Assembly: GCA_964651325.1 (NCBI GenBank)
Contig: CAZYXP010000090.1
Coordinates: 1-13,460 of the forward strand
Length of the DNA: 13,460 nt
Source: JADFOB01 sp964651325
Lineage (GTDB): Bacteria; Planctomycetota; Phycisphaerae; UBA1845
Reading direction: 5' to 3'
Below are positions 12,094 through 13,460 of this stretch, piece after piece. Each line of letters begins with the position of its first letter. Positions within the stretch are counted from its first letter, which is position 1. Position numbers and translations under genes: made by a program. Below the pieces are notes generated by a model. That model was not told the DNA's origin and ran no database searches. It saw only the letters and a list, made by a program, of their open reading frames with translations.

Positions 12094-13460
12094 CTACTCC
12101 ATCGTTGCCCGTGTCAGGATGATGTCCTCGATCGGCATTTCGCCGTCCAGCGCTACGGCCGCCATGGAATCGACGACGTCCATGCCTTCTACGACTCGGG
12201 CGAAGACTGTAAAGCCGCCATTTTGACTGTCCAGATTCTCGCTGTTGTCGGCCAAGTTGAAAAAGAATTGCGAGGTGGCCGAGTCCGGATCGTTGCCGAT
12301 CTTCGCCGCCGCAACCGTGCTTCGGAGGTTGCTGCGGTCGAGGCTGAATTCGTTGACAATCGAATCGCGAAGGCCCGTTTGGGCCGCCCCGCCGGGAAGG
12401 AGGCCGCCACCTTGCACCACGAAATCAGGCACGATCCGATGGAATATGGTCCCGTCGTAGAAGCCGTCATCAACATACTGGAGAAAGTTGAGACTCGCCG
12501 CCGGCGCTTGATCGATCAAGAGCTCGATCACTACGATGCCCTTGCTCGTCTCCATGCGAACGTTAGGGCTGGCGACCACCGTCAGCGTCACCATGGTGGA
12601 GGCGACCCCCGCTTGACCATCATCAACGGTTAGTTCGAACGTAAGCGTTTCCGCGTCTCCCGGCACGATGAAGGTGGGTTGGGCCACGGCCGCATCACTA
12701 AGCGCGACCGAGACGCCGCCCGTCTGGACCCACGAGAAACTAAGAGCTTCTATGCACGAGTCACTGCTGCCCACGCCGCGTAGCGTGGCCGTGAGCCCAG
12801 CGACGACGTTGCGATCGTCGCCGGCATCCGCTGTCGGCGGGGTGTTCTCCGTGATCGTAATGAGCACGGTGTCGGAATTGGTAAGCTCGTTGTCGCTGGC
12901 CTCCAATTGCAGTTCATATTCACCGGCGCTGTCAAACCTGGCCGTTGTTTCCAAGGCGGCGGGATCCGCAAACTCGACTTCGCCGGGACCGCTGAGCAGC
13001 GTCCATTCCGTGGTCAGCGCCTCGTCCGGCTCGCCGTCGTCGTCGGCCGCTCCGACGAGTTCCACCGAACCCGGCTCCGAACAAACCGTCTGATCGTCCC
13101 CCGCGCTGACCGTGGGCGGCGCGTTGGGGGTGCTGATCCGGACCATGATCCAAGTCGTCCCGGCTCCGACCATGCTGAGCGTATCCGGGCCGATGAGCCT
13201 GCCGATGACGTCCTGAATCGAACCGTCGGAGAACACTTGCATGCCGTCAAACTTGATTCCGTCCACGCCCGTGATGACCAGGACCACGTCGCCTTTTTGC
13301 GTCGCGGTGGAGCTGGGCAAGGTCGAAACGCCCACCCGATTCGTGATCCGAAAAGCGAAGCCGAACACATCGCTCAACCATTCGCCGTTAAACGTGGTGA
13401 TCGATTCCGCGCCCGCGGGGACATCATCCAGGCTCAGCCCGCTGCTGGGCGGGGGGGTGC
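12094..13460 (-). CDS. PKD-like domain cyclophilin peptidyl-prolyl isomerase (5' end outside window)
   Basis: 454 residues are visible; the frame is open to the right edge, so the true start and any signal peptide lie beyond it. Counting from the first visible complete codon: an unassigned beta-rich region (about 20-110), PKD-like domain 1 (114-203, PPTVSAGDDQTV), PKD-like domain 2 (207-294, PPTADAGDDRNV), then a cyclophilin domain (299-454). The cyclophilin keeps the active-site signature FHRIVPDFVVQGG (Arg341, Phe346, Gln349), DSATSQFFFNL and GFTVFARVVEGMDVVD, so cis-trans proline isomerase activity is expected. PKD domains are typical of secreted or surface proteins and may bind polymers or partners. 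The gene converges on 11463-11900. A TTG at 13377 could be mistaken for the start, but the reading frame continues upstream without a stop. Confidence 0.9.
   Translation of the reverse strand, partial: TPPPSSGLSLDDVPAGAESITTFNGEWLSDVFGFAFRITNRVGVSTLPSSTATQKGDVVLVITGVDGIKFDGMQVFSDGSIQDVIGRLIGPDTLSMVGAGTTWIMVRISTPNAPPTVSAGDDQTVCSEPGSVELVGAADDDGEPDEALTTEWTLLSGPGEVEFADPAALETTARFDSAGEYELQLEASDNELTNSDTVLITITENTPPTADAGDDRNVVAGLTATLRGVGSSDSCIEALSFSWVQTGGVSVALSDAAVAQPTFIVPGDAETLTFELTVDDGQAGVASTMVTLTVVASPNVRMETSKGIVVIELLIDQAPAASLNFLQYVDDGFYDGTIFHRIVPDFVVQGGGLLPGGAAQTGLRDSIVNEFSLDRSNLRSTVAAAKIGNDPDSATSQFFFNLADNSENLDSQNGGFTVFARVVEGMDVVDSMAAVALDGEMPIEDIILTRATME

Noticed and set aside
13375..13377. TTG as the real start of the cyclophilin
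   Set aside because: The frame continues without a stop to the window edge with sensible residues (SLDDVPAGAESITTFNGEW), and no ribosome site precedes the TTG.

Overview
The window looks like chromosomal DNA from a GC-rich environmental bacterium. My best guess is Planctomycetota (a Phycisphaerae-like lineage). That rests on the repeat-rich intergenic spacers with GGGCT..AGCCC palindromes, a secreted cyclophilin carrying PKD-like domains, a large periplasmic protease with a lineage-style C-terminal part, and Shine-Dalgarno sites that are often weak. This is inference; no rRNA or other decisive marker is present.

Layout. 1-143 is the 3' end of prfA (release factor 1, + strand). It converges on a minus-strand block: a 167-aa orphan with one C-terminal membrane helix (342-845), an extended-SDR epimerase/reductase (1078-2205) and an 816-aa exported trypsin-like protease (2472-4922). 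The prfA/orphan spacer is packed with hairpins and short repeats. From 4923 to about 5950 there is roughly 1 kb without a convincing gene, but with several strong inverted repeats. The densest set, 5585-5868, looks like a multi-helix RNA. A plus-strand block follows: an HNH endonuclease whose 5' end seems frameshifted (6020-6628), a pseudo-receiver/GGDEF/HD-GYP c-di-GMP protein (6791-8449), a GNAT acetyltransferase (8721-9164), a HEAT-repeat protein (9352-11466) and a small membrane protein coupled to it by an ATGA overlap (11463-11900). The right edge carries the 3' part of a minus-strand secreted PKD-cyclophilin (12094 to beyond 13460).

How the genes relate. Only the HEAT/membrane-protein pair shows clear operon structure. 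The c-di-GMP protein retains every GGDEF residue needed for cyclase activity plus an inhibitory RxxD site, while its receiver and HD-GYP domains have lost key residues, so it reads as a product-inhibited diguanylate cyclase. The protease and the cyclophilin both belong to extracytoplasmic protein processing and folding. I see no phage, transposon, CRISPR array, tRNA or rRNA. The best candidates for something undescribed are the structured non-coding segment at 5585-5868, the degenerate triple-domain cyclase, and the RGG-rich exported protease.
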